NCBI RefSeq assembly: GCF_009831415.1
Contig: NZ_CP043727.1
Location: 3,162,001-3,226,000 of the forward strand
Source: Yersinia canariae
GTDB lineage: Bacteria; Pseudomonadota; Gammaproteobacteria; Enterobacterales; Enterobacteriaceae
Length of the DNA: 64,000 nt
Direction: 5' to 3'
Shown: one piece after another, positions 37,641-47,703 of the stretch
Numbering within the stretch: the first letter of the stretch is position 1
Layout of the letters: each line of letters begins with the position of its first letter
Translations under genes and position numbers: made by a program
The notes under the pieces: generated by a model
The model's input: the letters and a program-made list of their open reading frames with translations, nothing else
What the model was told of the DNA's origin: nothing
Database searches by the model: none

Positions 37641-38627
37641 ATGAATCGCAAGAAGATTATAGTGGCCGTCGTTATTGTCGCCCTGCTGGCGGCAATAGGT
37701 TACGGATGGAGTTATTATCGCCAACAACAGGACGCTACATTGACGTTATACGGCAATGTAGATATTCGTACCGTGAATCTGGGCTTTCGTGTTGGTGGCC
37801 GACTGGCCTCTCTGGCGGTCGATGAAGGGGATAAAATTCAGCCGGGCGAAATCTTGGGGAAACTGGATGACGGCCCTTATCTCAATGCCCTCAAACAGGC
37901 GCAGGCCAATGTACAAAGTGCGCAAGCCCAATTGGCTTTACTCAAAGCCGGGTATCGAGATGAAGAGATTGCCCAAGTGCGGTCTGAAGTGTCTCAGCGC
38001 GAGGCCGCATTCAGTTACGCCGATAGCTTCCTAAAACGCCAACAGGGGTTGTGGGCCAGTAAAGCTACATCCGCTAATGAGTTAGAAAATGCCCGTACGG
38101 CGCGGAATCAGGCGCAGGCCAATCTACAAGCGTCGAAAGATAAACTGGCTCAATACTTGAGTGGTAATCGCCCGCAAGAAATCGCCCAAGCCGAAGCCAA
38201 TCTGGCGCAAAGTGAAGCTGAATTAGCCCAAGCCCAGCTTAACTTACAAGATACAACCCTACTCTCTCCCTCTGGTGGGACGGTGCTGACGCGTGCAGTG
38301 GAGCCGGGCACAATTTTATCCGCCAGCAATACCGTTTTTACACTTTCTCTGACTGACCCTGTATGGGTAAGGGCCTATGTCAGTGAGCGCCACTTGAATC
38401 AAGCGATTCCAGGAACTGAAGTCGAAGTCTTTACCGATGGCCGCCCCAACAAGCCTTATCGCGGCAAAATAGGTTTTGTTTCACCGACCGCCGAATTTAC
38501 GCCTAAGAGTGTGGAAACACCGGACCTACGAACTGACCTGGTTTATCGCTTACGTATTATCATCACTGATGCGGATGAATCCCTGCGCCAAGGCATGCCG
38601 GTTACCGTCCGTTTTGTACAACCTTAA
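37641..38627 (+). CDS. ybhG: Membrane-fusion protein YbhG of the YbhGFSR ABC exporter
   Basis: 328 residues, HlyD family. An uncleaved N-terminal helix (about 6-24) anchors it in the inner membrane. The lipoyl half-motifs lie at about 45-80 and 195-215 and surround a coiled-coil hairpin of heptads ([21 protein letters not shown] ... [16 protein letters not shown] split). A beta-barrel domain follows ([16 protein letters not shown]). It bridges YbhFSR to the outer membrane. GGGAG precedes the ATG. Confidence 0.93.
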   Translation: MNRKKIIVAVVIVALLAAIGYGWSYYRQQQDATLTLYGNVDIRTVNLGFRVGGRLASLAVDEGDKIQPGEILGKLDDGPYLNALKQAQANVQSAQAQLALLKAGYRDEEIAQVRSEVSQREAAFSYADSFLKRQQGLWASKATSANELENARTARNQAQANLQASKDKLAQYLSGNRPQEIAQAEANLAQSEAELAQAQLNLQDTTLLSPSGGTVLTRAVEPGTILSASNTVFTLSLTDPVWVRAYVSERHLNQAIPGTEVEVFTDGRPNKPYRGKIGFVSPTAEFTPKSVETPDLRTDLVYRLRIIITDADESLRQGMPVTVRFVQP

Positions 38628-38640
38628 GGCGGCATGAGCT

Positions 38641-40392
38641 ATGAATGGCATCCAGCATCTTATTACTCTGGAAGGTGTCGAAAAATCTTTCCCCGGACTG
38701 GAGAGCCCTGCCGTTGCCAGCCTGACCACTGAAATCCGCAGTGGCGCGGTCACCGGTTTAGTCGGGCCAGACGGAGCGGGCAAAACGACGCTGTTACGCA
38801 TGTTGGCCGGGTTACTCAAACCCAGCCATGGCAAGATGACCGTCGTCGGCCTCGACCCCTTGGAAAATGATCGTCAGTTGCATTCCATCCTCGGCTACAT
38901 GCCTCAAAAGTTTGGTTTGTATGAAGATTTGACGGTGATGGAGAACCTGACACTGTATGCCGATTTACGCGGCGTGACCGGCGAACAGCGCCGCCAAACC
39001 TTCGAGCGACTGCTGACATTTACTGATTTGACCCGTTTTACCGAGCGGCTGGCGGGTAAACTGTCCGGCGGCATGAAACAAAAGTTGGGATTAGCTTGCA
39101 CTTTGGTTGGGCAACCGAAAGTCTTATTGCTGGATGAGCCGGGAGTCGGTGTCGACCCTATTTCACGTCGCGAGTTGTGGCGTATGGTTCATGAGTTAGC
39201 CAGCGACGGTATGCTTATCTTGTGGAGCACCTCTTATCTGGATGAAGCGGAACAATGCCGTGAAGTTTTGCTACTCAATGAAGGCAAATTGCTCTATAGC
39301 GGCGCGCCGCAAGAGCTGACTCAGCGCATGAGTGGCCGGACTATTTTGGTCACAGCCCAAACCGGCACAAACCGCAAATTACTGCAACACGCCTTGGCAT
39401 TGCCGCAGGTCAGTGATGGGGTCATTCAAGGGAAATATGTGCGGCTGATTCTCAAACCAGAAGTGGACCACAGCCAACTATTATCCCTGTTAAATCAGCC
39501 TAATGGCCAGATAATGGAAGCTGAACCGCGCTTTGAGGATGCTTTTATCGACCTGCTGGGTGGTGGCCCTGCCAGTGAGTCGGCACTGGCGAAAATCATG
39601 CCTAAAGTGGAAGGCAGTCATGATGAAACCGTGATTGAAGCCCAAGATTTAACCAAGAAGTTTGGTGATTTCGCCGCGACCGACCACGTCAATTTTCAGG
39701 TAAAACGCGGGGAGATATTTGGCCTACTCGGCCCGAACGGGGCCGGTAAATCGACCACATTTAAAATGATGTGTGGCTTGCTCGTTCCCACATCCGGTAA
39801 AGCATTAGTGCTCGGTATGGATTTAAAAACCAGTTCTGGTAAAGCACGACAGCATTTGGGCTATATGGCGCAAAAATTCTCACTGTATGGCAACCTGACC
39901 GTGGAGCAAAATCTGAAGTTTTTCTCCGGCGTTTATGGTCTGCAAGGGAAAACCCAGCGCGATAAAATAGCAGACATGACGTCGGCATTTAATTTCACTC
40001 CGATTATCAAGCAGCCCCCCGACTCATTACCACTTGGATTCAAGCAACGGCTGGCGCTGGCTTGTGCTCTTATGCATGAACCTGACATCCTATTTCTTGA
40101 TGAGCCGACCTCAGGTGTCGACCCACTCACCCGCCGAGAGTTTTGGTTGCATATCAATGGGATGGTAGATAAAGGCGTGACAGTTATGGTCACCACCCAC
40201 TTCATGGATGAAGCGGAATACTGTGACCGTATCGGGCTGGTTTACCGAGGTAAAATTATTGCTGCGGGCACGCCAGATGAGCTAAAGCAGCAAGTTGCCA
40301 CGGATAAAAATCCTAACCCATCAATGGAAGATGCATTTATCGAACTGGTCTTACGCTATGACCAGCAAAACGATAAGGAGCAGCAATCATGA
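38641..40392 (+). CDS. ybhF: Tandem ABC ATPase YbhF
   Basis: 583 residues with two ABC domains. The first: Walker [10 protein letters not shown], signature LSGGMKQKL, Walker [14 protein letters not shown]. The second: Walker [10 protein letters not shown] (about residue 360), the signature LPLGFKQRL (changed from LSGGQ in this family as in Escherichia coli), Walker [14 protein letters not shown] and H-loop [10 protein letters not shown]. It powers ybhR-ybhS drug and possibly sodium or lithium export. It overlaps ybhS by four bases. Confidence 0.94.
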   Translation: MNGIQHLITLEGVEKSFPGLESPAVASLTTEIRSGAVTGLVGPDGAGKTTLLRMLAGLLKPSHGKMTVVGLDPLENDRQLHSILGYMPQKFGLYEDLTVMENLTLYADLRGVTGEQRRQTFERLLTFTDLTRFTERLAGKLSGGMKQKLGLACTLVGQPKVLLLDEPGVGVDPISRRELWRMVHELASDGMLILWSTSYLDEAEQCREVLLLNEGKLLYSGAPQELTQRMSGRTILVTAQTGTNRKLLQHALALPQVSDGVIQGKYVRLILKPEVDHSQLLSLLNQPNGQIMEAEPRFEDAFIDLLGGGPASESALAKIMPKVEGSHDETVIEAQDLTKKFGDFAATDHVNFQVKRGEIFGLLGPNGAGKSTTFKMMCGLLVPTSGKALVLGMDLKTSSGKARQHLGYMAQKFSLYGNLTVEQNLKFFSGVYGLQGKTQRDKIADMTSAFNFTPIIKQPPDSLPLGFKQRLALACALMHEPDILFLDEPTSGVDPLTRREFWLHINGMVDKGVTVMVTTHFMDEAEYCDRIGLVYRGKIIAAGTPDELKQQVATDKNPNPSMEDAFIELVLRYDQQNDKEQQS

Positions 40393-41579
40393 CCGAGCCG
40401 CATGAATTCCCGGTAAATAAATCGCCGGCAAATGAGGATGAAACTTATCACGACACAGGATTTTCCTGGCGACGCCTGCGTGCATTATGTCGTAAAGAAA
40501 CTCGGCAAATTTTGCGCGACCCCAGCAGCGGGCTTATTGCTTTTGTCATCCCCCTACTGTTGCTGTTTATTTTTGGCTACGGCATCAATCTTGATTCGAG
40601 CAAACTGCATATTGGCATTTTGATGGAGCAACAAAGCAAACCAGCACAAGATTTGGCTAATGCGTTTGCCAGCTCGCCGTATATCTCTCCACAGATCAGT
40701 GATAACCGTCAGGTGCTGATTCAGGCAATGCAAGCCGGTAAAATTCGCGGGTTAATTGTCATTCCCAATGATTTTGCCGAGCAGCTCGCGCGGCCAGAGA
40801 GTAAAGCGCCCATTCAGGTCATTACTGATGGGAGTGAGCCGAACACTGCCAACTTTGTGCAAGGTTATGCCCAAGGTGTATGGCAAATCTGGCAGCAACA
40901 ACAGGCGCAAAATCTGGGGCAGAAAAATGATCCGCTGATAGAAATTCAGCTACGTTATTGGTTTAACCCCGCCGCCATTAGCCGACATTTTATTATTCCC
41001 GGTGCTATCACTATTATCATGACGGTGATTGGCGCGATCCTGACATCCTTGGTGATCGCCCGTGAATGGGAGCGTGGCACCATGGAGGCATTGCTGTCTA
41101 CTCAAGTCACGCGCAGCGAACTGCTGCTGTCAAAACTTATCCCTTATTACGTGCTCGGTATGATTGCCATGACACTCTGTATGGTGGTGTCGGTATTCAT
41201 CCTCGGTGTGCCCTATCGCGGTTCATTGGCAATATTATTTGTCATGACCAGTCTGTTTTTAGCCAGCACACTGGGGATGGGGTTGTTGATTTCGACAATC
41301 ACCCGCAATCAATTCAATGCCGCCATGGTGGCATTGAATGCTGCATTCCTGCCCGCCGTTATGCTGTCAGGCTTTATTTTTGAAATTGACAGCATGCCCG
41401 CCGTGGTGCGCGCCGTAACCTATATCATCCCTGCCCGCTATTTTGTCAGCAGCCTGCAAACCCTGTTCCTGGCGGGGAATATCAGCACCGTGTTGGTGAT
41501 TAACCTGCTGTTTTTGATTGCATCAGCCGCTGTGTTTATCGGCTTAACGGCATGGAAAACAAATCGCCGGTTAGATTAA
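40389..41579 (+). CDS. ybhS: ABC-2 permease YbhS
   Basis: 396 residues, ABC2_membrane_3 type. A basic cytoplasmic start, one helix ([16 protein letters not shown]), a large periplasmic loop of about 150 residues, then five helices ending [17 protein letters not shown]. The [19 protein letters not shown] loop contacts the ATPase. Together with YbhR it forms the membrane channel. Confidence 0.93.
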   Translation: MTEPHEFPVNKSPANEDETYHDTGFSWRRLRALCRKETRQILRDPSSGLIAFVIPLLLLFIFGYGINLDSSKLHIGILMEQQSKPAQDLANAFASSPYISPQISDNRQVLIQAMQAGKIRGLIVIPNDFAEQLARPESKAPIQVITDGSEPNTANFVQGYAQGVWQIWQQQQAQNLGQKNDPLIEIQLRYWFNPAAISRHFIIPGAITIIMTVIGAILTSLVIAREWERGTMEALLSTQVTRSELLLSKLIPYYVLGMIAMTLCMVVSVFILGVPYRGSLAILFVMTSLFLASTLGMGLLISTITRNQFNAAMVALNAAFLPAVMLSGFIFEIDSMPAVVRAVTYIIPARYFVSSLQTLFLAGNISTVLVINLLFLIASAAVFIGLTAWKTNRRLD

Positions 41580-41607
41580 CGGTGAGATTAAAGGAAGGGA
41601 GTTAACC

Positions 41608-42714
41608 ATGTTTCATCGCCTTTACACATTGATTATTAAAGAGTTACAGTCCCTACTGCGCGAACCGCAAACCCGTGCGATATTAATCATGCCAGTAATA
41701 TTGCAGGTGATATTATTCCCATTCGCCGCCACGCTGGAAGTGACCAATGCCACTATCGCAATTTACAGCGAAGACAGCGGTAAGGCCTCAATAGAGCTCA
41801 CTCAGCGCTTTGCTAAAGCTGAAGCATTTTCTCATGTATTACTGCTGCACAGTCCACAAGAGATTCAGCCAGTGATTGATAATCAGAAAGCGCTACTGTT
41901 AATTCGCTTTCCTGAGCAATTCAGTGCGGATTTGGCCAATGGCAAAATGACCCAATTACAACTCGTATTGGATGGGCGCAATTCCAACAGTGCCCAGATA
42001 GCAGCAAATTACATTCAGCAAATTGTCCAAGAATACCAATTAGAATTGACTCAGGGGCAAATCAAGCCCAATAACAGTGAGTTAGTGATTCGAAATTGGT
42101 ATAACCCGAATCTGGATTACAAATGGTTCGTGGTGCCATCATTGATCGCGATGATTACAACTATTGGCGTGTTGATTGTGACATCACTGTCGGTCGCGCG
42201 TGAGCGGGAGCAAGGGACACTGGAACAGCTTTTAGTCTCGCCACTGACAACCTGGCAGATTTTTATCGGCAAAGCTGTTCCGGCACTGATTGTTGCCACA
42301 TTCCAGGCAACTATCGTGTTGTTTATCGGCATATTTTTCTACCAGATTCCCTTTGCGGGGTCACTGGCACTATTTTATGGCACCATGCTGCTCTATGGCC
42401 TGTCGCTGGTCGGTTTTGGCTTGTTGATTTCATCACTATGTTCAACTCAGCAACAAGCATTTATCGGCGTATTTGTCTTTATGATGCCCGCAATCTTGCT
42501 TTCCGGTTATGTCTCTCCGGTGGAGAACATGCCTATTTGGCTGCAAAATATCACGTGGATCAATCCTATCCGCCACTTTACTGATATCACCAAACAAATT
42601 TACCTCAAGGATGCCAGCTTCGATATTATTTGGCATAGCTTATGGCCGCTGCTGGTGATAACAGCCACGACGGGCAGTGCAGCTTATGGGATGTTTAGGC
42701 GGAAAATCGCGTAA
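41608..42714 (+). CDS. ybhR: ABC-2 permease YbhR
   Basis: 368 residues with the same layout as YbhS: one N-terminal helix, a periplasmic loop (about 40-165), and a C-terminal helix bundle. The [19 protein letters not shown] loop contacts the ATPase and [18 protein letters not shown] is a typical re-entrant segment. It begins 28 bases after ybhS and is the last gene of cecR-ybhGFSR. Confidence 0.93.
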   Translation: MFHRLYTLIIKELQSLLREPQTRAILIMPVILQVILFPFAATLEVTNATIAIYSEDSGKASIELTQRFAKAEAFSHVLLLHSPQEIQPVIDNQKALLLIRFPEQFSADLANGKMTQLQLVLDGRNSNSAQIAANYIQQIVQEYQLELTQGQIKPNNSELVIRNWYNPNLDYKWFVVPSLIAMITTIGVLIVTSLSVAREREQGTLEQLLVSPLTTWQIFIGKAVPALIVATFQATIVLFIGIFFYQIPFAGSLALFYGTMLLYGLSLVGFGLLISSLCSTQQQAFIGVFVFMMPAILLSGYVSPVENMPIWLQNITWINPIRHFTDITKQIYLKDASFDIIWHSLWPLLVITATTGSAAYGMFRRKIA

Positions 42715-42734
42715 CACAGCAATTTCTGTACTAA

Positions 42735-42767
42735 TAAAAAATAAAAGGACACCAATCTGGTGTCCTT
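42735..42767 (-). terminator. Terminator shared by ybhR and ybhL
   Basis: Perfect 10-base stem AAGGACACCA / TGGTGTCCTT with a three-base loop. The T-run TTTTATTTTTTATTA follows on the minus strand, so it chiefly ends ybhL. Confidence 0.85.
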
Positions 42768-42800
42768 CTTCAAAATCTCAAACTGCATATCTGAGCTTGA

Positions 42801-43511
42801 TTAACGACGGTTGCCGAAAATCCGCAGTAACATCAAGAACAAGTTGATGAAATCAAGATACAGGGTCAGTGCGCCCACGATGGAGTATTTGCGGAAGCTA
42901 TCTTTATCATTAGCATCCAACTGTGACCCCATGTTTTTCAGTTTCTGAGTATCGTAAGCTGTCAGGCCAACAAACACCAACACCCCGATGTAGGTCACAG
43001 CCCACATCAATGCCGTGCTTTTCAGCCAGATGTTAACAATTGAAGCCAACACGATACCAATCAGACCCATAAACAGCATGCTGCCCATGCCACTCAAATC
43101 ACGTTTGGTGGTGTAGCCGTAGAAGCTCATGGCACCAAACATACCGGCAGCAATCAAGAATGTGCTGGCGATAGAAGAGCTGGTATACATGATGAAAATA
43201 CTGGATATCGTTAAGCCGGTTAATGCTGAATAGAGCATAAACAGCGAAGTGGCCATCGAACCACTTAAGCGGTTAACCATGCCAGAAATAACAAATACCA
43301 GACCTAATTGAACAATAATCAGTCCAAAAAAAGTAATCTGGCTGGAGAAGATAAAGTTAAGTACCGCAGGGGTGTTCGCTGCGTACCAAGCGACGACCGC
43401 CGTTAATAACAGACCACAGGTCATCCAGCCGTATACCTGCGCCATATATGCCTGAATGCCAGTGTTGGCACGTTCGACAATTGAACCATTAGAGCGTGGA
43501 TAGCGATCCAT
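42801..43511 (-). CDS. ybhL: Bax inhibitor-1 family membrane protein YbhL
   Basis: 236 residues with seven membrane helices. The BI-1 features are visible: VYGWMTCGLLLTAVVAWYA at the first helix, YSALTGLTISSIFIMYT, AGMFGAMSFYGYTTKRDLS, and the C-terminal NLFLMLLRIFGNRR. ATG 43511 (MDRYPRSNGS) matches Escherichia coli YbhL; a longer frame adds 18 unlikely residues. BI-1 proteins are calcium/proton leak channels in studied cases; the E. coli role is unknown. Confidence 0.92.
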   Translation of the reverse strand: MDRYPRSNGSIVERANTGIQAYMAQVYGWMTCGLLLTAVVAWYAANTPAVLNFIFSSQITFFGLIIVQLGLVFVISGMVNRLSGSMATSLFMLYSALTGLTISSIFIMYTSSSIASTFLIAAGMFGAMSFYGYTTKRDLSGMGSMLFMGLIGIVLASIVNIWLKSTALMWAVTYIGVLVFVGLTAYDTQKLKNMGSQLDANDKDSFRKYSIVGALTLYLDFINLFLMLLRIFGNRR

Positions 43512-43654
43512 GGTAGTTACCTTATGCATATAAATGATGATACAGGCCATCAACTGACAGCCCACCGACTCTTTAAGGGTATCACAGAAATACGGTAAAC
43601 AAGGGAGTAAAAATAGGTATTTAAGGCCAATCTTTACACGGGTTTACGTAAAGT

Positions 43655-44107
43655 TTACCAACGCTTGGCTGCGGCATGATCACTGTCGCGTGATTCGACC
43701 CAACGTTCGCCGCCAGTGGTCGCTTCGCGTTTCCAGAATGGCGCCCGCGTTTTCAGATAGTCCATAATAAACTCGGCCGACTCAAACGCCATACTGCGAT
43801 GAGCACTGGTCACGCCGACAAAGACAATTTCATCGCCGGGGAATAACGGCCCCACCCGATGAATAACGGAGACTCGCTGTAAGGGCCAGCGGCTGCGCGC
43901 TTCGGCAATAATTTCACCCAGCGCTTTTTCTGTCATTCCTGGGTAATGCTCCAGTGTCAAAGCGCTAACATTGGCACCCAGATTGTGGTTGCGAACTTTG
44001 CCCGTGAAGGTTACCACCGCCCCATCTTCATCACATTGTGACAACCAATTGTATTCTTCGCCGACATTGAATGACTCCGGCCCGACACGGATGCGAGTGT
44101 TGTCCAT
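43655..44107 (-). CDS. moaE: Molybdopterin synthase catalytic subunit MoaE
   Basis: 150 residues (same as Escherichia coli). Family signatures VVTFTGKVRNHNLG, LEHYPGMTEKAL, HRVGPLFPGDEIVFVGV and FWKREAT with the catalytic lysine. GGAGG at the end of moaD drives translation at one of two ATGs (44110 or 44107). Together with MoaD it inserts sulphur into cyclic pyranopterin monophosphate. Confidence 0.95.
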   Translation of the reverse strand: MDNTRIRVGPESFNVGEEYNWLSQCDEDGAVVTFTGKVRNHNLGANVSALTLEHYPGMTEKALGEIIAEARSRWPLQRVSVIHRVGPLFPGDEIVFVGVTSAHRSMAFESAEFIMDYLKTRAPFWKREATTGGERWVESRDSDHAAAKRW

Positions 44108-44109
44108 CA

Positions 44110-44355
44110 TCAACCTCCCGTCACCGGGGGGAAGAAAGCCACCTCATCACCTGCAACCAAGGGATGTTGAGCATTGACCAGCGATTGATTTACCGCCGTG
44201 AGCAATTTGCCCTCTTCAAGTGCTAACTGCCAGCGCTCACCTCGTTGACACAAGGATTGGCGTAATGCTTCAACGGTTGGAAACTCCGCAGCCACTTGCA
44301 AGCTGTCAGTTCCTACCAGCTCGCGCACCTGAGCAAAAAACAGAATCTGAATCAT
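44110..44355 (-). CDS. moaD: Molybdopterin synthase sulphur carrier MoaD
   Basis: 81 residues, ubiquitin-like fold with the C-terminal Gly-Gly (FFPPVTGG) that is thiocarboxylated by MoeB. The start [16 protein letters not shown] is typical. It overlaps moaC (ATGA) and moaE. Confidence 0.94.
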   Translation of the reverse strand: MIQILFFAQVRELVGTDSLQVAAEFPTVEALRQSLCQRGERWQLALEEGKLLTAVNQSLVNAQHPLVAGDEVAFFPPVTGG

Positions 44356-44831
44356 GGAGTCACCTTAAAATCACCGGATTTTCCGCCGCTTTTCGCCAAC
44401 AAGCGAACCGGGCCAATTATCATGTCTTTTTGCACCGCTTTGCACATGTCGTAAATGGTCAATGCTGCCACGGATGCCGCGGTGAGGGCCTCCATTTCCA
44501 CTCCAGTTTTACCAGTCAAACGGCAACAGGATTCAATACGCACTCGGTTATGTTCTGGCTGTGCTTCCAGTTGGACTTCCACTTTAGTCAGCAGTAATGG
44601 GTGACATAACGGGATCAATTCCCACGTTTTTTTGGCCGCCTGAATGCCGGCAATCCGTGCGGTGGCAAACACATCACCTTTATGATGGCTGCCATCAATA
44701 ATCATCGCTAATGTCGCAGTATGCATTTCAACAAAAGCTTCCGCACGGGCTTCACGTACGGTTTCAGCTTTTTCGGATACATCCACCATATGAGCTTCGC
44801 CAGCGGCATTAATGTGAGTCAGTTGGGTCAT
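44352..44831 (-). CDS. moaC: Cyclic pyranopterin monophosphate synthase MoaC
   Basis: 159 residues. [18 protein letters not shown], the loop [13 protein letters not shown] and [14 protein letters not shown], and the [20 protein letters not shown] active-site stretch are all present. ATG 44831 gives the family length; a frame to 44948 would overlap moaA by 86 bases. It converts the MoaA product to cPMP. Confidence 0.95.
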   Translation of the reverse strand: MTQLTHINAAGEAHMVDVSEKAETVREARAEAFVEMHTATLAMIIDGSHHKGDVFATARIAGIQAAKKTWELIPLCHPLLLTKVEVQLEAQPEHNRVRIESCCRLTGKTGVEMEALTAASVAALTIYDMCKAVQKDMIIGPVRLLAKSGGKSGDFKVTP

Positions 44832-44862
44832 ATATAACCTTTGGTCATGATATTGCAGCCAA

Positions 44863-45843
44863 TCAGCCACCAATAAACGATAAATTCTGCGTAATACCGC
44901 TGTTACCTTGATGCAAGAAATGAGTTTGCTTCTTGGTTTGCAATGCACTCTGAATCCGCGCCATTAATTCATACTGCTGGTCATCACTACCTAACAGGTC
45001 ACGCAGCGTAATACCCTGCTCGCCAAATAAGCATAAATGCAGATTCCCCAATGCAGAAACACGCAGGCGGTTACAACTGGCACAGAAATCCTTCTCATAA
45101 GGCATAATAAGCCCCACTTCCCCTAAGTAATCAGGGTGATGGAATACCTGAGCGGGGCCATCACTGCGGGCGCGCTCTTGCTGTTGCCAACCTTGCTGGA
45201 GTAATTGCTGGCGGATAACGCCACCAGAAACATGGTGTTTGCGAAACAGATTGCCGCCCTCACCGGTTTCCATCAGTTCAATAAACCGCAGTTGAATGGG
45301 GCGAGATTTTATCCAGTGAAGAAATGCACTGAGATTACGATCATTAACATCGCGCATCAGTACGGCATTGATTTTGACCTTCTCAAAACCCGCATCAAAA
45401 GCGGCATCAATACCTTGCATCACTTGATGAAATTTATCTTGCCCGGTGATGGCATGAAATTGTCGTGGATCGAGGCTATCAACACTGACATTAATCGCCG
45501 TCAACCCAGCATCACGCCACTGAGCAGCATCACGGGCCAAGCGGTAACCATTGGTCGTCACAGCTAAAGTGCGGATCACGGAGTTTTGACGAATAGTGGC
45601 GATGATATCGGTAAAATCGCGGCGCATAGACGGCTCGCCGCCGGTCAAGCGGATTTTTTCTGTCCCTAACATAGCAAAAGCACGGCTGACGCGGCTTATT
45701 TCGTCAAGGCTGAGAAAACTTTTTAATCCGTCCGGGCGATAGCCATCAGGCAAGCAATATGTGCAGCGAAAATTGCACACATCGGTAATCGATAGGCGCA
45801 AATAATAGAACTTGCGCGCAAATGCGTCTGTAAGTTGTACCAT
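44863..45843 (-). CDS. moaA: GTP 3',8-cyclase MoaA
   Basis: 326 residues, radical SAM enzyme. The N-terminal cluster is CxxxCxxC in CNFRCTYC; the second cluster uses cysteines in CASCNRLRV and LCLFGEQG. The protein ends in FIGG, the conserved Gly-Gly tail. ATG 45843 ([20 protein letters not shown]) matches Escherichia coli MoaA. It is the first gene here and moaB is not between moaA and moaC. The leader carries a molybdenum-cofactor RNA. Confidence 0.95.
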   Translation of the reverse strand: MVQLTDAFARKFYYLRLSITDVCNFRCTYCLPDGYRPDGLKSFLSLDEISRVSRAFAMLGTEKIRLTGGEPSMRRDFTDIIATIRQNSVIRTLAVTTNGYRLARDAAQWRDAGLTAINVSVDSLDPRQFHAITGQDKFHQVMQGIDAAFDAGFEKVKINAVLMRDVNDRNLSAFLHWIKSRPIQLRFIELMETGEGGNLFRKHHVSGGVIRQQLLQQGWQQQERARSDGPAQVFHHPDYLGEVGLIMPYEKDFCASCNRLRVSALGNLHLCLFGEQGITLRDLLGSDDQQYELMARIQSALQTKKQTHFLHQGNSGITQNLSFIGG

Positions 45844-45851
45844 AACACCTT

Positions 45852-45966
45852 TCCAAATACGGGAGATGCAGGCATTTCTACCTCGCACCCTGGTGGCTTA
45901 AAGCCACGGCCAGAGCATCATATTGTCCGTAAATGCAACAACGTAGACACTAAGGCTAGGAGTTTA
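45852..45966 (-). promoter_or_regulatory. Molybdenum-cofactor (Moco) RNA element upstream of moaA
   Basis: On the minus strand the leader includes CTCCTAGCC, a strong hairpin CGTGGCTTTAAGCCACC, the small GGTAGAAATGCC hairpin with a GNRA-like loop, then CTCCCGTATTTGGAAAGGTG just before the ATG. The last part is close to the Escherichia coli moaA leader as I remember it. The element senses Moco and lowers moa expression when cofactor is sufficient. Confidence 0.75.
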
Positions 45967-46158
45967 TGCTCAGGTGGCTGCTGTTCACAGCTAACTAAAC
46001 CATGGTTAAAAAGCCAGATTCATATCCGCGACTCATCGCGAAAGACCTCACTTTTCCTACAGATTCTAACGCTAAAAAGACAAGATAGCCAATTGCAGTT
46101 TTTCGCTATATATTTTTATATACAACGACTTATACTACAAAACACATGGTTATTGAGC

Positions 46159-46359
46159 TTATTTTATTCCCTGGCTAATACTTTGTTTAAAATCACGAAA
46201 ACTATGCCTTTTATCGCGTTTTGGCGGCAAATCCGTTAACTTATGCAGCAATTTCACTATTCGCAGTAGCCAATAGATTTCGAAGTGTAAGAAGGCAGTA
46301 AGCGCGAGCATTCCAATGAGCAGACTCAAGTCAGTAATTTGGATAAACCGGGCGGCCAA
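46159..46359 (-). CDS. Possible small membrane protein, doubtful
   Basis: A 66-residue frame in the 587-base space between moaA and ybhK, with a hydrophobic part (LLIGMLALTAFLHFEIYWLL) and a basic tail. It can only start with TTG (46359), which is weakly supported by AGG four bases upstream. No family is recognised. It may be a chance frame, as the rest of this space has no other support. Confidence 0.25.
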   Translation of the reverse strand: MAARFIQITDLSLLIGMLALTAFLHFEIYWLLRIVKLLHKLTDLPPKRDKRHSFRDFKQSISQGIK

Positions 46360-46430
46360 CGCACCTACATTTTTGAAGATGGCGGGTATATGCTTTTAGA
46401 GCCAGGCAACAATATACAGACAGGAAAAAT

Positions 46431-47357
46431 ATGCGAAATCGCACATTAGCGGATCTCGACCGCGTGGTTGCATTAGGTGGAGGCCATGGTTTGGGGCGGG
46501 TGATGTCATCCCTTTCCTCTTTAGGCTCACGTCTGACCGGTATAGTGACCACCACCGATAATGGCGGTTCGACTGGCCGCATACGTCGCTCCGAAGGGGG
46601 AATTGCGTGGGGCGATACCCGTAATTGCCTGAATCAATTGATAACAGAGCCTAGTGTGGCGTCTGCGATGTTCGAATACCGTTTTACCGGTAATGGTGAA
46701 CTGGCAGGCCATAATTTGGGTAATTTAATGCTCAAAGCGCTGGACCACCTCAGCATCCGGCCAATTGAAGCCATTAATTTGGTGCGTAGTTTGCTGAAAG
46801 TAGATGCCTGGTTGATTCCAATGTCAGAACAACCGGTCGACTTGCTGGCTATCGACAGCGAAGGACACCCGGTTTACGGTGAAGTAAATATTGACCAACT
46901 GGCTCATATGCCACAGGAAATGCTGCTCTCGCCCCATGTCCACGCGACAAAGGAAGCCATCGAAGCGATTAGTCAGGCGGATGTTATTTTAATCGGGCCG
47001 GGCAGTTTTTTGACGAGCCTGATACCACTGCTTTTGCTGGATGATTTAACTCAAGCTTTACGACGCAGCTCTGCCAGCATGATTTATATTGGTAATCTGG
47101 GGCGCGAGATCAGTGTCGCGGCGGCTGAACTCTCATTGCACGAAAAGCTGGCAATAATGGAAAACAAAATTGGCCGCAAGATTATTGATGCAGCAATTGT
47201 CAGCCCACGCATTGATATCAGCGGCGTTACAGACAGAATTATTGTCCAGCAGCCCTTGGAAGCCAAAGATATCCCCTACCGCCATGACCGTGAGTTATTG
47301 CGCCAGGCACTGGAAACGACCTTGCAACAGTTGGGTGGCGCGGGTTGCGCGTCATAA
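46431..47357 (+). CDS. ybhK: YvcK/CofD-family protein YbhK
   Basis: 308 residues with the family phosphate-binding loop [13 protein letters not shown], the [13 protein letters not shown] stretch, [10 protein letters not shown] and [15 protein letters not shown]. Family members are related to 2-phospholactate transferase (CofD); in Bacillus YvcK takes part in cell shape and gluconeogenic growth and binds UDP-sugars. The enzymatic role in enterobacteria is unknown. AGGA precedes ATG 46431. Confidence 0.93.
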   Translation: MRNRTLADLDRVVALGGGHGLGRVMSSLSSLGSRLTGIVTTTDNGGSTGRIRRSEGGIAWGDTRNCLNQLITEPSVASAMFEYRFTGNGELAGHNLGNLMLKALDHLSIRPIEAINLVRSLLKVDAWLIPMSEQPVDLLAIDSEGHPVYGEVNIDQLAHMPQEMLLSPHVHATKEAIEAISQADVILIGPGSFLTSLIPLLLLDDLTQALRRSSASMIYIGNLGREISVAAAELSLHEKLAIMENKIGRKIIDAAIVSPRIDISGVTDRIIVQQPLEAKDIPYRHDRELLRQALETTLQQLGGAGCAS

Positions 47358-47367
47358 ATTGCCGGGA

Positions 47368-47619
47368 CTACTTCCTGAATTGTTCTTGCAAAGCCGCATT
47401 GCCAATCATGTGGATATAAAGCTCTTCCACTTTAGTGCGCGCCCACGGCGTGCGGCGTAAAAACTTCAGACTGGATTTAATACTCGGATCACTGGTGAAA
47501 CAGTTGATCCGAATGCGGTATGCCAGTTCTTCCCAGCCATAATGCTCAACCAGTTTGGTCAATAGTTGTTCAAGGGTAATGCCGTGTAACGGATCTTTTG
47601 ATACATTGCTGCTCATCAT
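47368..47619 (-). CDS. VF530 (DUF2132) family DNA-binding protein
   Basis: 83 residues. The family pattern is visible: [23 protein letters not shown] split, [20 protein letters not shown] and [15 protein letters not shown]530 proteins form a small alpha fold with proposed DNA binding. It is convergent with ybhK with only 10 bases between the stops. AAGG precedes a double ATG (47619 and 47616), so the start could be either. Confidence 0.88.
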   Translation of the reverse strand: MMSSNVSKDPLHGITLEQLLTKLVEHYGWEELAYRIRINCFTSDPSIKSSLKFLRRTPWARTKVEELYIHMIGNAALQEQFRK

Positions 47620-47663
47620 TTGACCTTTTTATTTTTGGTAATTATCTGATAGCCCTAATTTTA

Positions 47664-47697
47664 GCGGCACACCATACGAGGAATCGAGGTATGCCGC
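47664..47697 (-). terminator. Hairpin after uvrB
   Basis: GCGGCATACC pairs with GGTGTGCCGC on the minus strand (10 pairs, one G-T), seven bases past the uvrB stop. Only a weak A/T stretch follows, so it may be a weak terminator or 3' stabiliser. Confidence 0.5.
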
Positions 47698-47703
47698 AAG
47701 AGA

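Noticed and set aside
45835..46239. 134-residue plus-strand frame
   Set aside because: It runs antisense through the moaA start and Moco RNA, has no ribosome site and no family features.
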